This document shows, one piece after another, positions 26,793-35,234 of a DNA stretch of 64,000 nt (position 1 is its first letter; every line of letters starts with the position of its first letter). This DNA is from Stutzerimonas stutzeri. Lineage in GTDB: Bacteria > Pseudomonadota > Gammaproteobacteria > Pseudomonadales > Pseudomonadaceae. Below the pieces are notes generated by a model, which did not search any database, was not told the DNA's origin, and worked only from the letters and a program-made list of their open reading frames with translations. The position numbers and the translations under genes were made by a program. The DNA lies in assembly GCF_009789555.1 (NCBI RefSeq), contig NZ_CP046902.1, positions 3,426,001-3,490,000 of the forward strand, in the 5' to 3' direction.

Positions 26793-27091
26793 GGTTTCGG
26801 TTCCTGAGTAGGGCTAGGCATGTTTGGCCTGGATTGAAGGCAAGCCCGCGACTGTGCCCTCTCCACCAGCGATGACGCACGGCGGCGAGCAACGTGGGCG
26901 TTGCACCAGTTCATCGTTCGCTTGGGGGTTTTCTGAAGCGGGACACGCGAGGACGCGCCGGACGGTCATTCGCCGACGCTTCGGCTGGTTCCAAGCGTAC
27001 CTGCGGTTGCAGCGTTAGTCGCCGGTCCCGTGAAAAGAATTTTGCGGCCAGCGAGGGAAAGCGGCGCCATCGAGCCGGCAGAACGGGGCGT

Positions 27092-27301
27092 TCAGTCTCG
27101 CTTGGCGTCCGGCCGGTCGGAGGCTATCAGGTCGAAACCCCAGTCGCCGTGCAGGTACCAGTCATCGCCTATCATTTCCGCCGGATGCTGGGTGCGGCCG
27201 GCGCCGTTGCCGCAGGCGAGTGAATCCGCCGGGCAATAGCGGTCGCATCCCCAGCAGATTCGCTCGGGATGTGGAGGATTCATCGGGAATTTCTTCGCCA
27301 T
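27092..27301 (-). CDS. DUF3079-family small cysteine-rich protein
   Basis: A 69-residue protein with the conserved DUF3079 pattern: MAKKFPMNPPHPERICWGCD, then RYCPADSLACGNG and DDWYLHGDWGFDL. Four cysteines (CWGCDRYC...C) could bind a metal. Short proteins of this family are widespread in Pseudomonas and have no known role. The tail DLIASDRPDAKRD is slightly longer than usual. It is a stand-alone gene between the c-di-GMP enzyme and the toxin-antitoxin pair. Confidence 0.85.
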   Translation of the reverse strand: MAKKFPMNPPHPERICWGCDRYCPADSLACGNGAGRTQHPAEMIGDDWYLHGDWGFDLIASDRPDAKRD

Positions 27302-27390
27302 GGCCTCATGCTCGCAGCGACTGGAGCGCTCAGGTTAGCGGGCCACCGCCTGCGACGACTTGATCGGACTCAAGAACCAAGCCCTGCCGG

Positions 27391-28065
27391 TCAGACCTTT
27401 ACTTCGCTCATTTGCAGGATGTGGGTAATGGCGCCTGCGCGAGCGTCCCAGACGTAACGCAGATGCGGCCCCTGCACGGGCAGCGACACCGCCTGTGGCC
27501 GGAACGCCGCGACGCACTCATGGCCGTCCAGGCGCACGCTTCGGTAGAGCAACCCCCAGGTCTTGCCGTCACGGTGCTCACGGGCGAATGCCTGGCTGTC
27601 GCCATAGGCGGACGGATCGGGCCGATGCAACTCGGGCATGTCGCGCACATCGAGCACGGGCTTGACGACCTTGTTGATATACGCGCGCACGGTGATCTCG
27701 ACATTGGCTTCATGCGTGGCGGCCAGGAACCGCTCCTGATGGAACTTGGTTTCGGCGATGGCGGCGTCAATGGAACTGGCGCAGTAATAGACCCCGTAGC
27801 TGCCGTCACTGAAGCGGCTGGGATTGCCTATATGCGTGAACGCGGCCATCACCACTGTCGACCCCGGCCCGCTGACGCGGTCGCCCGGCCCGACCCGTTG
27901 CAACAGCCCGGCCTCCTCGCGCAGCCGGTCATTGGTCATCGCCTCCAGTGCGAAAGCGATCTCCAGGTCGTCCGGGCTGAGCGTATCTTCGAATACGGCC
28001 AATGGCGGAAACGAGCTGTTGATGATGCGGTACGCGTGCCGCCAGGCCGGCAGGATCTCGCGCAT
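27391..28065 (-). CDS. RES-domain toxin (NAD+ phosphorylase family)
   Basis: A 224-residue RES-family protein. RES toxins of RES-Xre modules deplete cellular NAD+. The expected features are present: WRHAYRIINSSFPPL near the start, FSDGSYGVYYCASSIDAAIAE (the R-x(n)-E-x(n)-S type core, with Glu in IAETKFH), and a C-terminal LRYVWDARAGAITHI. It follows the antitoxin with a one-base overlap. The slightly long N-terminus (DDLEIAFALEAMTNDRLREE) is normal for this subgroup. Confidence 0.9.
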   Translation of the reverse strand: MREILPAWRHAYRIINSSFPPLAVFEDTLSPDDLEIAFALEAMTNDRLREEAGLLQRVGPGDRVSGPGSTVVMAAFTHIGNPSRFSDGSYGVYYCASSIDAAIAETKFHQERFLAATHEANVEITVRAYINKVVKPVLDVRDMPELHRPDPSAYGDSQAFAREHRDGKTWGLLYRSVRLDGHECVAAFRPQAVSLPVQGPHLRYVWDARAGAITHILQMSEVKV

Positions 28066-28466
28066 CAGCCCCGCACCCAGTCCAGATAACGGCGCACGTC
28101 GGCCAGGTCGACCACCTGCCCACCGAGCATGTAGTCCAGCGCGCTCACACCGTTGAACGGTGCGGCATCATTGGGCTTGTGGACCCATTCGTACGCCCGT
28201 TCCGTCTGGTTGCTGAACAGAATCCTCAGCGCCTTGTGGATACCCATCAGATAGGAGATCCGCTCCAGCGTATCGCGCGGCAAACGCACTTCCGGGAGTT
28301 TCTTGTATTTGAAATAGGTCGTGTTACCCACCGACCCGAGCAAGACCCGCTGCTGTTCGGCACTGCACTGCCATAACCGCATGAGATTGAAGAAGAACGT
28401 CAGCGCTACGCGTCCTGCCTCGGGCGAGGCGATGTCCGGCTTGCTGGCTGCCTGTTCGAGTTTCAT
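28065..28466 (-). CDS. Xre/MbcA/ParS-type antitoxin (DUF2384)
   Basis: A 133-residue antitoxin. The N-terminal half is helical with an HTH-like region (SAEQQRVLLGSVGNTTYFKY). The C-terminal half is the DUF2384 toxin-binding region: LERISYLMGIHKALRILFSN, WVHKPNDAAPFNGVSALDYM and VRRYLDWVRG. It is first in the operon, with a CGGAGC ribosome site, and overlaps the toxin by one base (translational coupling). AT-rich palindromes upstream are likely its own operators. Confidence 0.92.
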   Translation of the reverse strand: MKLEQAASKPDIASPEAGRVALTFFFNLMRLWQCSAEQQRVLLGSVGNTTYFKYKKLPEVRLPRDTLERISYLMGIHKALRILFSNQTERAYEWVHKPNDAAPFNGVSALDYMLGGQVVDLADVRRYLDWVRG

Positions 28467-28509
28467 CTTCAGCTCCGCGTTGATGACCGTTCACTACAGC
28501 CTACTCCAC

Positions 28510-28546
28510 ATACGTATAATTTCAATATTTAAATTCATATATGAAT
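28510..28546. promoter_or_regulatory. palindromic operator/promoter region of the RES-Xre pair
   Basis: A strongly AT-rich patch in otherwise GC-rich DNA holds the palindromes ATACGTAT (28510-28517) and ATTCATATATGAAT (28533-28546), 45-80 bp upstream of the antitoxin ATG. Such symmetry upstream of an antitoxin with an HTH suggests autoregulation. Confidence 0.55.
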
Positions 28547-28662
28547 ATGGGCCAGCGCGGCCGACGTGCGCGACTTATCGAGATCGCCGTTTACGGCGAT
28601 TCGTGGCACGCGGGGGAATGACCGCCAGGACATCGGCTCGGTTATTGGTGCGATTCGGTCGA

Positions 28663-29640
28663 TCAGTCCTTCAGGGCGCCACCGCAGCTCGAGCCCTGGC
28701 CTGCGGTACAGGCGTAACAGTGATCGCGGGTGACGATGGGGTTCGCGCCCAGACCCGATGGTTTCAACAGATCATGCAGGTGGGCACGGTCTCGGCCAAT
28801 CACACCGGGCAATGACATGGACAGGCCCAGCATCTGATTGAAGTCACAGTCGTAGAGATAGCCCTGCCAGTCGACGCTCACCAGCGTGCGGCACATCACC
28901 GCGTCGAGATTTTCCGCCCGATAACGCTCTCGCAACAACCGCATGTACTCGTTGAACTGCCCCTTGCTGACCAGCGTGCTGCCGAACCGCGCGATCGGCT
29001 GATTGGTAATGGTCAGCAAGTGATTGAAACGGATGCCGAAATCCTCGGCCAGATGGGCCTTGTAGTCTGCCGCCAGTTGCGCCTGTGGCGGCGGCAAAGA
29101 GGGGCCCTGCGGGTTGTAGACGAGGTTGAGCAGCAGCGCACCGCCCTCCTCGCCGTAGCCCAGTTGGTTGAGCTGGCGCAGCGCGGCGATGCTGGCTTCG
29201 AACACGCCGTCGCCGCGCTGCCGGTCGACGTTCTCACGCGAGTAACACGGCAGCGAAGCGGTCACCTCGACCTGTTGATCGGCCAGAAAACCTGCGAGGT
29301 ACTCGTAACCGGGCTCGCCAAGAATGGTCAGATTGCAGCGGTCGACGACTCGCAACCCTTCACCGCGGGCATGCGTGACGATTTCACCGAAGCGCGGGTG
29401 CATTTCCGGGGCGCCGCCGGTCAGGTCGAGCGTGTGCACCAGATGCGCATCGATCACGCGATGCAGGAGGGCGAGGGTTTCGTCAGTCATCGCCTCGGTA
29501 CGTGTCGGACCGGCGTTCACATGGCAATGCAGGCAGCGCTGGTTGCAGCGGTAGGTGAGATTGACCTGCAATATCTCCAGGCGGCTGCGCCGGATCGGCG
29601 GGAAGCGCAATGCATCGAGCAGCGGTAAAGTGTCACGCAT
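28663..29640 (-). CDS. arsS: arsenosugar biosynthesis radical SAM protein ArsS
   Basis: A 325-residue radical SAM enzyme. The cluster motif CNQRCLHCHV (CxxxCxxC) binds the SAM-activating [4Fe-4S] cluster. LTGGAPEMHPRF follows (the GGxP SAM-binding motif), and a C-terminal cysteine-rich segment, HCYACTAGQGSSCGG, is characteristic of ArsS. ArsS is assigned to arsenosugar formation from methylated arsenic. The ATG at 29640 is preferred to a GTG four codons upstream because a CGGAG ribosome site sits ~12 nt from it. It diverges from the two arsenosugar glycosyltransferase genes. Confidence 0.92.
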   Translation of the reverse strand: MRDTLPLLDALRFPPIRRSRLEILQVNLTYRCNQRCLHCHVNAGPTRTEAMTDETLALLHRVIDAHLVHTLDLTGGAPEMHPRFGEIVTHARGEGLRVVDRCNLTILGEPGYEYLAGFLADQQVEVTASLPCYSRENVDRQRGDGVFEASIAALRQLNQLGYGEEGGALLLNLVYNPQGPSLPPPQAQLAADYKAHLAEDFGIRFNHLLTITNQPIARFGSTLVSKGQFNEYMRLLRERYRAENLDAVMCRTLVSVDWQGYLYDCDFNQMLGLSMSLPGVIGRDRAHLHDLLKPSGLGANPIVTRDHCYACTAGQGSSCGGALKD

Positions 29641-29746
29641 CGCAATCGTCACTCCGGTGTGCGTGGATCCGCCCCGCCAGCGCGGTAAGCATCCGGCGGA
29701 ATGAGTCGCTGGCGATCAACGACCACTCTCATCAGCGTAGCCAAAA

Positions 29747-30466
29747 GTGCGGAGGGCTCACCCCTTGCTTGCAGAGCGATTCCGTTCGACCGACGAGGGC
29801 GCGACGCCCTGTCTGGTCCTGCTGTGCAAAAAACCCGCGCACGGTCATGCCAAGCAGCGCCTGGCGGTCACACTGGGACAGGACGCCGCGCTGTCCATCG
29901 CACAGGCGATGCTCGCCTGCGCCTTGGAAGACCTGCATCAGTGGCCCGGTGCCAGGGTGATCGCCCCGGACCACGTACAACATCTTGGCTGGGCGCAATC
30001 GATTGCCGGCGCGGCGCACTGCATGGCGCAACCCGACGGCAACCTCGGCGAGCGCCTGAACGCGCTGGACGCCCAGTTGCGCGCCTGGGGCCATCGCCAA
30101 CTGCTATTCATCGGCAGTGACTGCCCTGCCCTGCGTCCCGATGACTACCTGCATGTCGCGCGACGGCTGCAGTGCGCCGATACGGTGTTGCTCGGTGCGC
30201 GTGATGGCGGTGTCGTGCTGATGGCGTCCAATCGCTCCTGGCCCGATCTGACCCACTTGCCCTGGAGCACTCATCGACTCGCGAGCGCGCTCACGCACCT
30301 GTGCCGACAGGCAGGACATGAGGTCGCCATCGTCGGCGAGTCCTTCGACGTCGATCACGCCCAGGATCTTGTGCCGCTGGCCGCAGCGCTGCGCGACGAC
30401 GAACGCCCGGCGCGACGAAGGTTGCGCGCTGTACTGGGCGCACCCGGAATCCGTCGCGATGAGTGA
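29747..30466 (+). CDS. TIGR04282-family arsenosugar glycosyltransferase-like protein
   Basis: A 239-residue GT-A-fold protein of the TIGR04282 family, which co-occurs with ArsS. Visible motifs are PCLVLLCKKPAHGHAKQRLA (the nucleotide-sugar binding K-P-G-x-x-K-x-R-L variant), LLFIGSDCPALRPDDY with the conserved SDxP, and LGARDGGVVLMA. The start is uncertain: a GTG at 29747 or a TTG six codons later. The end overlaps the next gene by 8 bp. Confidence 0.82.
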   Translation: MRRAHPLLAERFRSTDEGATPCLVLLCKKPAHGHAKQRLAVTLGQDAALSIAQAMLACALEDLHQWPGARVIAPDHVQHLGWAQSIAGAAHCMAQPDGNLGERLNALDAQLRAWGHRQLLFIGSDCPALRPDDYLHVARRLQCADTVLLGARDGGVVLMASNRSWPDLTHLPWSTHRLASALTHLCRQAGHEVAIVGESFDVDHAQDLVPLAAALRDDERPARRRLRAVLGAPGIRRDE

Positions 30467-31187
30467 GCCGAGCGCCCTCAGCGTGATCATTCCGTGCTGG
30501 CACGATGAACAGCCCCTGGCACAGCTGCTGGGCACTCTTATCCCGCTGTTTCAAGGCGCTGGGGTCGAGGGCCAGATTCTTGTCGTGGATGCCGCGGCGA
30601 GCGAGCGATGTCAGCTGTTGTGCGAGCGACACGCCGTCACCTGGCTGCCAGCCACGCCCTGCCGGGGCGAGCAGCTGCGCCTCGGCGCCCGTCACGCGAA
30701 GCATTCCGTGCTGTGGTTCCTGCATGCGGACGCGCATCTGCATGACAACCCGCTATCCGCGATGCAGGCAGCCATCGCCGAGGGCGCGGTGGGTGGTTAT
30801 TTCATGTTCCGCTTCGCCGACCCCACCGGCTGGCAGGGCGTGCTGCTTGAGCGTCTGGTCCGGTTGCGCAATCGGTTCGGTGTGCCCTACGGCGACCAGG
30901 GCCTGTTCGTTACGGCTCAGGCTTATCACGACAGCGGCCAGCACAGTCCCTGGCCCCTGTTCGAGGAAGTCGAACTGGTCAAGCATCTACGTCAACGCGG
31001 TCGATTCGTTCGCCTGGACGATGGCGTGCGCGTCGACCCCCGTCGCTGGCGGCGCGACGGCTGGTGGCGGCGCTCGCTACACAATCGCCTGCTGGCGTTG
31101 CAGTTCGCCTGCGGTGTGCCCGTCGAGCGTCTCGCTGCGCGCTACGCCCGACGCGGCTCGGACCGCCTGGATGACGGTAGCCGCTAG
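30459..31187 (+). CDS. TIGR04283-family arsenosugar glycosyltransferase (GT2)
   Basis: A 242-residue family 2 glycosyltransferase of the TIGR04283 type. Motifs: LSVIIPCWHDEQPLAQLL, ILVVDAAASERC, ATPCRGEQLRLGARHAKH, VLWFLHADAHLH (DxD-like HADAH) and VPYGDQGLFVTAQAYHDSG. It partners the preceding TIGR04282 protein and ArsS, presumably attaching or processing the sugar of the arsenical. The start at 30459 lies 8 bp inside the upstream gene. Confidence 0.88.
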   Translation: MSEPSALSVIIPCWHDEQPLAQLLGTLIPLFQGAGVEGQILVVDAAASERCQLLCERHAVTWLPATPCRGEQLRLGARHAKHSVLWFLHADAHLHDNPLSAMQAAIAEGAVGGYFMFRFADPTGWQGVLLERLVRLRNRFGVPYGDQGLFVTAQAYHDSGQHSPWPLFEEVELVKHLRQRGRFVRLDDGVRVDPRRWRRDGWWRRSLHNRLLALQFACGVPVERLAARYARRGSDRLDDGSR

Positions 31188-31345
31188 CCCGGCCGCCGCG
31201 CGTACGCGCGGCTGCAGCAGCTGACGCCGGATCCAGACGATAACCGCTGAGACGGGAACGGTCCGAATTATGCGCGCGGCCATTCCAAAATGCGTTGTTA
31301 TACTATAACTTTCGCGTCCCGTTTCATTCCAAGGACGCCGTTTCC

Positions 31346-32545
31346 ATGGCCAACGCCGCCGCCACGATGCCTCCCGCCGGTACGATTTCATCCCTTCATG
31401 TCCAGACTCAGATTCGCACGCGGATGCTGGCGATCGATGCATTGCGCGGTCTGGTCATGCTGTTCATGCTTGTCGATCACGTGAGGGAAACGTTTTTCCT
31501 GCACGTTCAGGTAGGCGACCCCATGGATCCGGTCAACACGCCACCGGAGCTGTTCTTCACCCGTATCAGCAGCATGGTCTGCGCGCCGGTCTTCGTGTTC
31601 CTGACCGGGCTTTCCGCCTGGTTGTACGGGCAATCCCACAGCCGCCGCGAAGTATCGACGTTTCTGCTCAAGCGGGGCCTATTCCTCGTGTTCCTCGAAT
31701 TGACGCTGGTGAACTTCGCCTGGAACGCAACCTTCATACCGCCGACCCTGTGGCTGCAGGTCATCTGGGCGATCGGCTTGAGCATGATCGTGCTGTCCGC
31801 GCTTATCCACATGCCGCGTGCGGCGCTGGCAGTGCTGGGCCTGGTGATCGTGGCCGGCCACAACCTGCTCGATGGCATCACACTTACCGCGGATTCGCCG
31901 TACTTCGAGATCTGGTCGATCCTGCATCAGCGCGCTTTCCTCGAAATCACCGAGCACACGCGTGCCCGGACCACGTATCCCATCCTGCCCTGGATCGGTC
32001 TGATCGCACTGGGCTACTGCGCCGGTCCCTGGTTCGCACGTGAGGCCGATCCTGCGCAGCGTACCCGCCGCCTGTTGATAGCGGGGATCGGTTTACTGGT
32101 GGGCTTCGCTCTCATCCGCTACCTGAATGTCTATGGCGACAAGCCGTGGAGCCACATGGAGAACGGCGTACGCACCTTCATGAGCTTCATGTCGCTCACC
32201 AAGTACCCACCTTCCCTGATGTTCCTGATTCCAACCATCGGCGTCGGTTTTCTGCTGCTCGCCTGGTTTCAGCAGCTCGAAGGCCGCCCCGTGCTGAAGG
32301 TGCTTTCGCTGTATGGCGGCGCGCCCATGTTTTTCTACGTCTTGCACCTGCTTCTACTCAAGGCGCTGTATCTGATCGCCGTGCAGACCTGGGGCCTGAA
32401 CCAGGGCGATTACTACGGCTTCGATAGCCTCGCCGGCATCTGGCTATGGGCAGCGATGTTGTCGGTGGCGCTTTATTTTCCGACCCGCTGGTTCGCACAA
32501 CTCAAGCAGCGCCGTCGTGATATCGCCTGGCTGAAGTACTTCTAG
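31346..32545 (+). CDS. heparan-alpha-glucosaminide N-acetyltransferase-like membrane protein (DUF1624)
   Basis: A 399-residue polytopic membrane protein. The signature RMLAIDALRGLVMLFMLVDH (catalytic-type His in VDHVRE) marks the HGSNAT/DUF1624 acyltransferase group. About ten hydrophobic helices follow, with YPILPWIGLIALGYCAGPW and GGAPMFFYVLHLLLLKAL. Such proteins transfer acyl groups across the inner membrane; the acceptor is unknown. The ATG at 31346 follows AAGGAC; an upstream frame to 31295 lacks a ribosome site. It runs into the OprD gene 9 bp downstream, so they may be co-transcribed. Confidence 0.82.
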   Translation: MANAAATMPPAGTISSLHVQTQIRTRMLAIDALRGLVMLFMLVDHVRETFFLHVQVGDPMDPVNTPPELFFTRISSMVCAPVFVFLTGLSAWLYGQSHSRREVSTFLLKRGLFLVFLELTLVNFAWNATFIPPTLWLQVIWAIGLSMIVLSALIHMPRAALAVLGLVIVAGHNLLDGITLTADSPYFEIWSILHQRAFLEITEHTRARTTYPILPWIGLIALGYCAGPWFAREADPAQRTRRLLIAGIGLLVGFALIRYLNVYGDKPWSHMENGVRTFMSFMSLTKYPPSLMFLIPTIGVGFLLLAWFQQLEGRPVLKVLSLYGGAPMFFYVLHLLLLKALYLIAVQTWGLNQGDYYGFDSLAGIWLWAAMLSVALYFPTRWFAQLKQRRRDIAWLKYF

Positions 32546-32554
32546 GGCCAGACG

Positions 32555-33901
32555 ATGAATAGACAATCGTGCCGCTGGCTATGGGCGTTGCCGGTTGCCT
32601 GCCTGCCACTGGTGACCGCTGCAGGAGCGCAGGAACAGGCGACGGGCTTCGTTGAAGATGCCTCATGGACCCTGCTGAACCGCACCGTCCATGACCGCCG
32701 TGACTACCGCCACGGCAGCCTGAACGGGGCCGCGCGCAATGCGACGAAACCACACGGCGAACGCAACGATCGGGCGGAAGAATGGGGCTATGGGCTGATG
32801 GGCAGCTACACCTCGGGGTTCACGCAGGGCACGGTCGGCTTCGGTCTCGATGCTCACGCCTATCTGGGGGTAAAACTGGACAGCGGCGGTGGTCGCGCGG
32901 GCAAGGCTCGCCTGCTGGCGATGGATAACGAGGGGCATCCCCAGGACGAATACGCCCGTGCTGGCGCAGCGGCGAAACTGCGTCTGTCGTCCACGGTGCT
33001 GAAGTACGGCGAGCAGCGGGTCAAGACGCCCGTTTTCGGTTCCTCCGACAGTCGCCTGTTGCCCGAAACCGCGACGGGCTTGTCGATGACCAGCCAGCCA
33101 TGGAGCAACCTGACCCTCAGCGGCGGTCATTTCACAGAAAGTACCGACCGCAATGCCAGCAGCCACGACCGTGGATTCGTCGTGAACTACTCCAACGCAA
33201 GACAGGGCGACTCGTTCGACTTTCTGGGCGCTAACCATGACGGAGCCACGGGTCTCAAGCTGGCTCTCTACAGCGCGCGCTACGACGAAACCTGGCGGCA
33301 GCACTACCTGGGCGCCGTATATGCCTGGCCGCTCGATGACGAGCAGGCGTTGTCCTTCAACGTGAATGTGTATCGCACGCAGGACACGGGTGAAGCGCGT
33401 TCGGGCGACATCGACAACGCCACCTGGAGCCTGATGAGCACCTATCATCGCGGCGCCCATCGAATTTCGCTGGGCTATCAGAAGGTCGATGGGGGTACGC
33501 CGTTCGACTATGTCACCCGCGGGGCCATCTATCTCACCAATGCGGTGGCATTGTCCGATTTCAACGGCCCGAACGAAGCCTCATGGCAATTGCGCTACGA
33601 CCTGGCAATGTCCGGCTACGGTATCGAAGGCCTGAGTTTCAGTGCGGCCTATATTCGCGGTCATGGCATTGACGGCAGCCATGCGGACCCCAACGGGGGC
33701 TATGCCTACCTTGGCTACGGCCGTAACGGACGCCATTGGGAGCGTGACCTGGAAGCCCGTTATGTTGTGCAGAGCGGGGCCGCCCAAGGGATGACGTTCA
33801 GCGCCCGTTACGCGGTGCATCGTGGCAATATCGACCAGACCGAGCTGGACGCCGACCAGATTCGCCTGGCCGTGGAGTATCCGCTTCAGGGCCGGTTCTA
33901 G
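32555..33901 (+). CDS. OprD-family outer-membrane porin
   Basis: A 448-residue outer-membrane beta-barrel. It has a signal peptide ending VTAAGAQ, followed by the OprD-family opening SWTLLNRTVHDRRDYR and repeated amphipathic strands. Characteristic internal motifs are GFGLDAHAYLGVKLDSGGGR, LKYGEQRVKTPVFGSSDSRLLP and GLSFSAAYIRGHGID, with a C-terminal aromatic (YPLQGRF). OprD channels pass amino acids, peptides or aromatic acids; the substrate of this paralogue cannot be read. It follows the acyltransferase-like gene by 9 bp. Confidence 0.93.
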   Translation: MNRQSCRWLWALPVACLPLVTAAGAQEQATGFVEDASWTLLNRTVHDRRDYRHGSLNGAARNATKPHGERNDRAEEWGYGLMGSYTSGFTQGTVGFGLDAHAYLGVKLDSGGGRAGKARLLAMDNEGHPQDEYARAGAAAKLRLSSTVLKYGEQRVKTPVFGSSDSRLLPETATGLSMTSQPWSNLTLSGGHFTESTDRNASSHDRGFVVNYSNARQGDSFDFLGANHDGATGLKLALYSARYDETWRQHYLGAVYAWPLDDEQALSFNVNVYRTQDTGEARSGDIDNATWSLMSTYHRGAHRISLGYQKVDGGTPFDYVTRGAIYLTNAVALSDFNGPNEASWQLRYDLAMSGYGIEGLSFSAAYIRGHGIDGSHADPNGGYAYLGYGRNGRHWERDLEARYVVQSGAAQGMTFSARYAVHRGNIDQTELDADQIRLAVEYPLQGRF

Positions 33902-33997
33902 TCCGCTACGGTGAAGGCTGAGCCGCCCGCCCTTTTTAAACCGACTACCGGCCTCGGTGATCGCATCGAGGCCACGACCTTTCAGGGAGCACCTCGC

Positions 33998-34354
33998 ATG
34001 CGTTTCATACTCTCGATGTTCTGTTTGATGCTCACCGCTGGCCTGGCACAGGCGCAGGGTTGCGCCGAAAAGGAGGCGGAGGTGCGTCGTAAATTGCAGC
34101 AAGCGCAGGAACAGGGACACGACGGGCGCATCCGGGGTCTTGAAACCGCGCTGAAGTCGCTCCAGGCGAGCTGCACCGAGGCAGGACTACAGGCCGAAAG
34201 GCAAGACGCCATTGACGAAGCACGGCGCGAGGTGGTCGAACGCGAGGCCGATCTGCGCGAAGCGCAGGCGGATGGCTCGCCGGAAAAGATCGAGAAACGC
34301 CAACGCAAGCTGTCCGAGGCGCAAGAGCAATTGCAGGACGCACAGGCCCGCTGA
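33998..34354 (+). CDS. DUF1090-family periplasmic protein
   Basis: A 118-residue exported protein: signal peptide MRFILSMFCLMLTAGLAQA, then the DUF1090 (YqjC-like) pattern GCAEKEAEVRRKLQQAQEQG, LKSLQASCTEAGL and a long charged helix rich in E/R/A/Q. Two cysteines flank the helical hairpin. AGGGAGC precedes the ATG. Function is unknown. Confidence 0.85.
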   Translation: MRFILSMFCLMLTAGLAQAQGCAEKEAEVRRKLQQAQEQGHDGRIRGLETALKSLQASCTEAGLQAERQDAIDEARREVVEREADLREAQADGSPEKIEKRQRKLSEAQEQLQDAQAR

Positions 34355-34669
34355 GCCCGGCTCATTGGCGGTGACGAACCGTGCGGCGGACTGGCCCCAT
34401 CCGCCACACGGGGTTCCGCCTCCAGCACCGATCCACCGTACTGCGAGAGCTCAGCCGTAGCCCCGCTCGACCGAAGCGCTGCTGGCCTCTGTGTTCCGCT
34501 ATTTCCGTCGAGCAAATGAACAGTGCCTTCAGGCCGCTGGTGGCGCCCGTTTCACCTCCTGCGCACCACTGTTTCGCTGCTCCCGGCGCAGCGACTCGTT
34601 GCCGCTTTTTTTACCGCCACGGCGATGACGTGTACTATCCCGCGCCCGAAAAAAAGCAGGAACAATACC
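34355..34669. other. intergenic region
   Basis: About 315 bp with no gene I can support. Frames here are arginine/histidine/proline-rich. The only useful signal is an AGGAAC ribosome-like site at its right end, serving the next small gene. Confidence 0.4.
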
Positions 34670-34993
34670 TTGGTCATCCACTACTCCGCCTCCCCAGAGA
34701 ACGCTGCATGCGGACGCACAGGTTCGAGTCTCGCCACCACCCCGGATGCCAGCCGGGTTTCATGCAAGCTCTGCCTTCGCACCGTCGAAAAGAAGGCCAA
34801 CGAGCCCGTGCGCAAGACCCCAAGCCTCGCTGATCTCAGAGCGGCGGCGAAAGCAGCGAAGGCGCCAGCAGCACCTACCCCCGGGAAACCGACTCCTGCC
34901 AGGACGGCGCGCACCGAGTGGCAGCGTCGCCTGGAACAACTTCCAGGGCGAAACCGCCTCCCACGCGGCGCATCGAGGCAGTCGTTCATCTAG
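34670..34993 (+). CDS. hypothetical small cysteine protein
   Basis: A 107-residue protein using a TTG start at 34670 with AGGAAC six bases upstream; an ATG at 34625 is a less likely alternative. The N-terminus has HYSASPENAACG and SCKLCLRTVEKK, a possible metal site (H...C...CxxC). An alanine/proline-rich linker follows (KAAKAPAAPTPGKPTPARTA), then a basic tail with EWQRRL and RLPRGASRQSFI. Similar short Pseudomonas proteins pair such a Cys motif with a basic tail. Function is unknown. Confidence 0.6.
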   Translation: MVIHYSASPENAACGRTGSSLATTPDASRVSCKLCLRTVEKKANEPVRKTPSLADLRAAAKAAKAPAAPTPGKPTPARTARTEWQRRLEQLPGRNRLPRGASRQSFI

Positions 34994-35075
34994 GTCGTCG
35001 GCGCCCAGCCGGTTCTCATCGATCGAAACGACTCGCACGCGGCCTGCGAACGCCGCGATTCCCACTGGTTACATG

Positions 35076-35104
35076 CGAAGCCCGCCCCTGGCGGGCTTCG
35101 TTTC
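35076..35104 (+). terminator. intrinsic terminator after the small cysteine gene
   Basis: CGAAGCCCGCC (35076-35086), loop CCT, GGCGGGCTTCG (35090-35100), then TTTCG: an 11-bp perfect stem with a short T tail. Confidence 0.75.
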
Positions 35105-35234
35105 GTCAGGCACGGCGCTCACACCGGAAACTATGCCACTCGGCAAGTTGCCCAAATGCACGGAAAGCCGCTGTATGGCTTCCCGCGCTGTCCAGCCCAG
35201 CCTCAGCGCGACCACCTTGAGCCAAGGAATTGCG

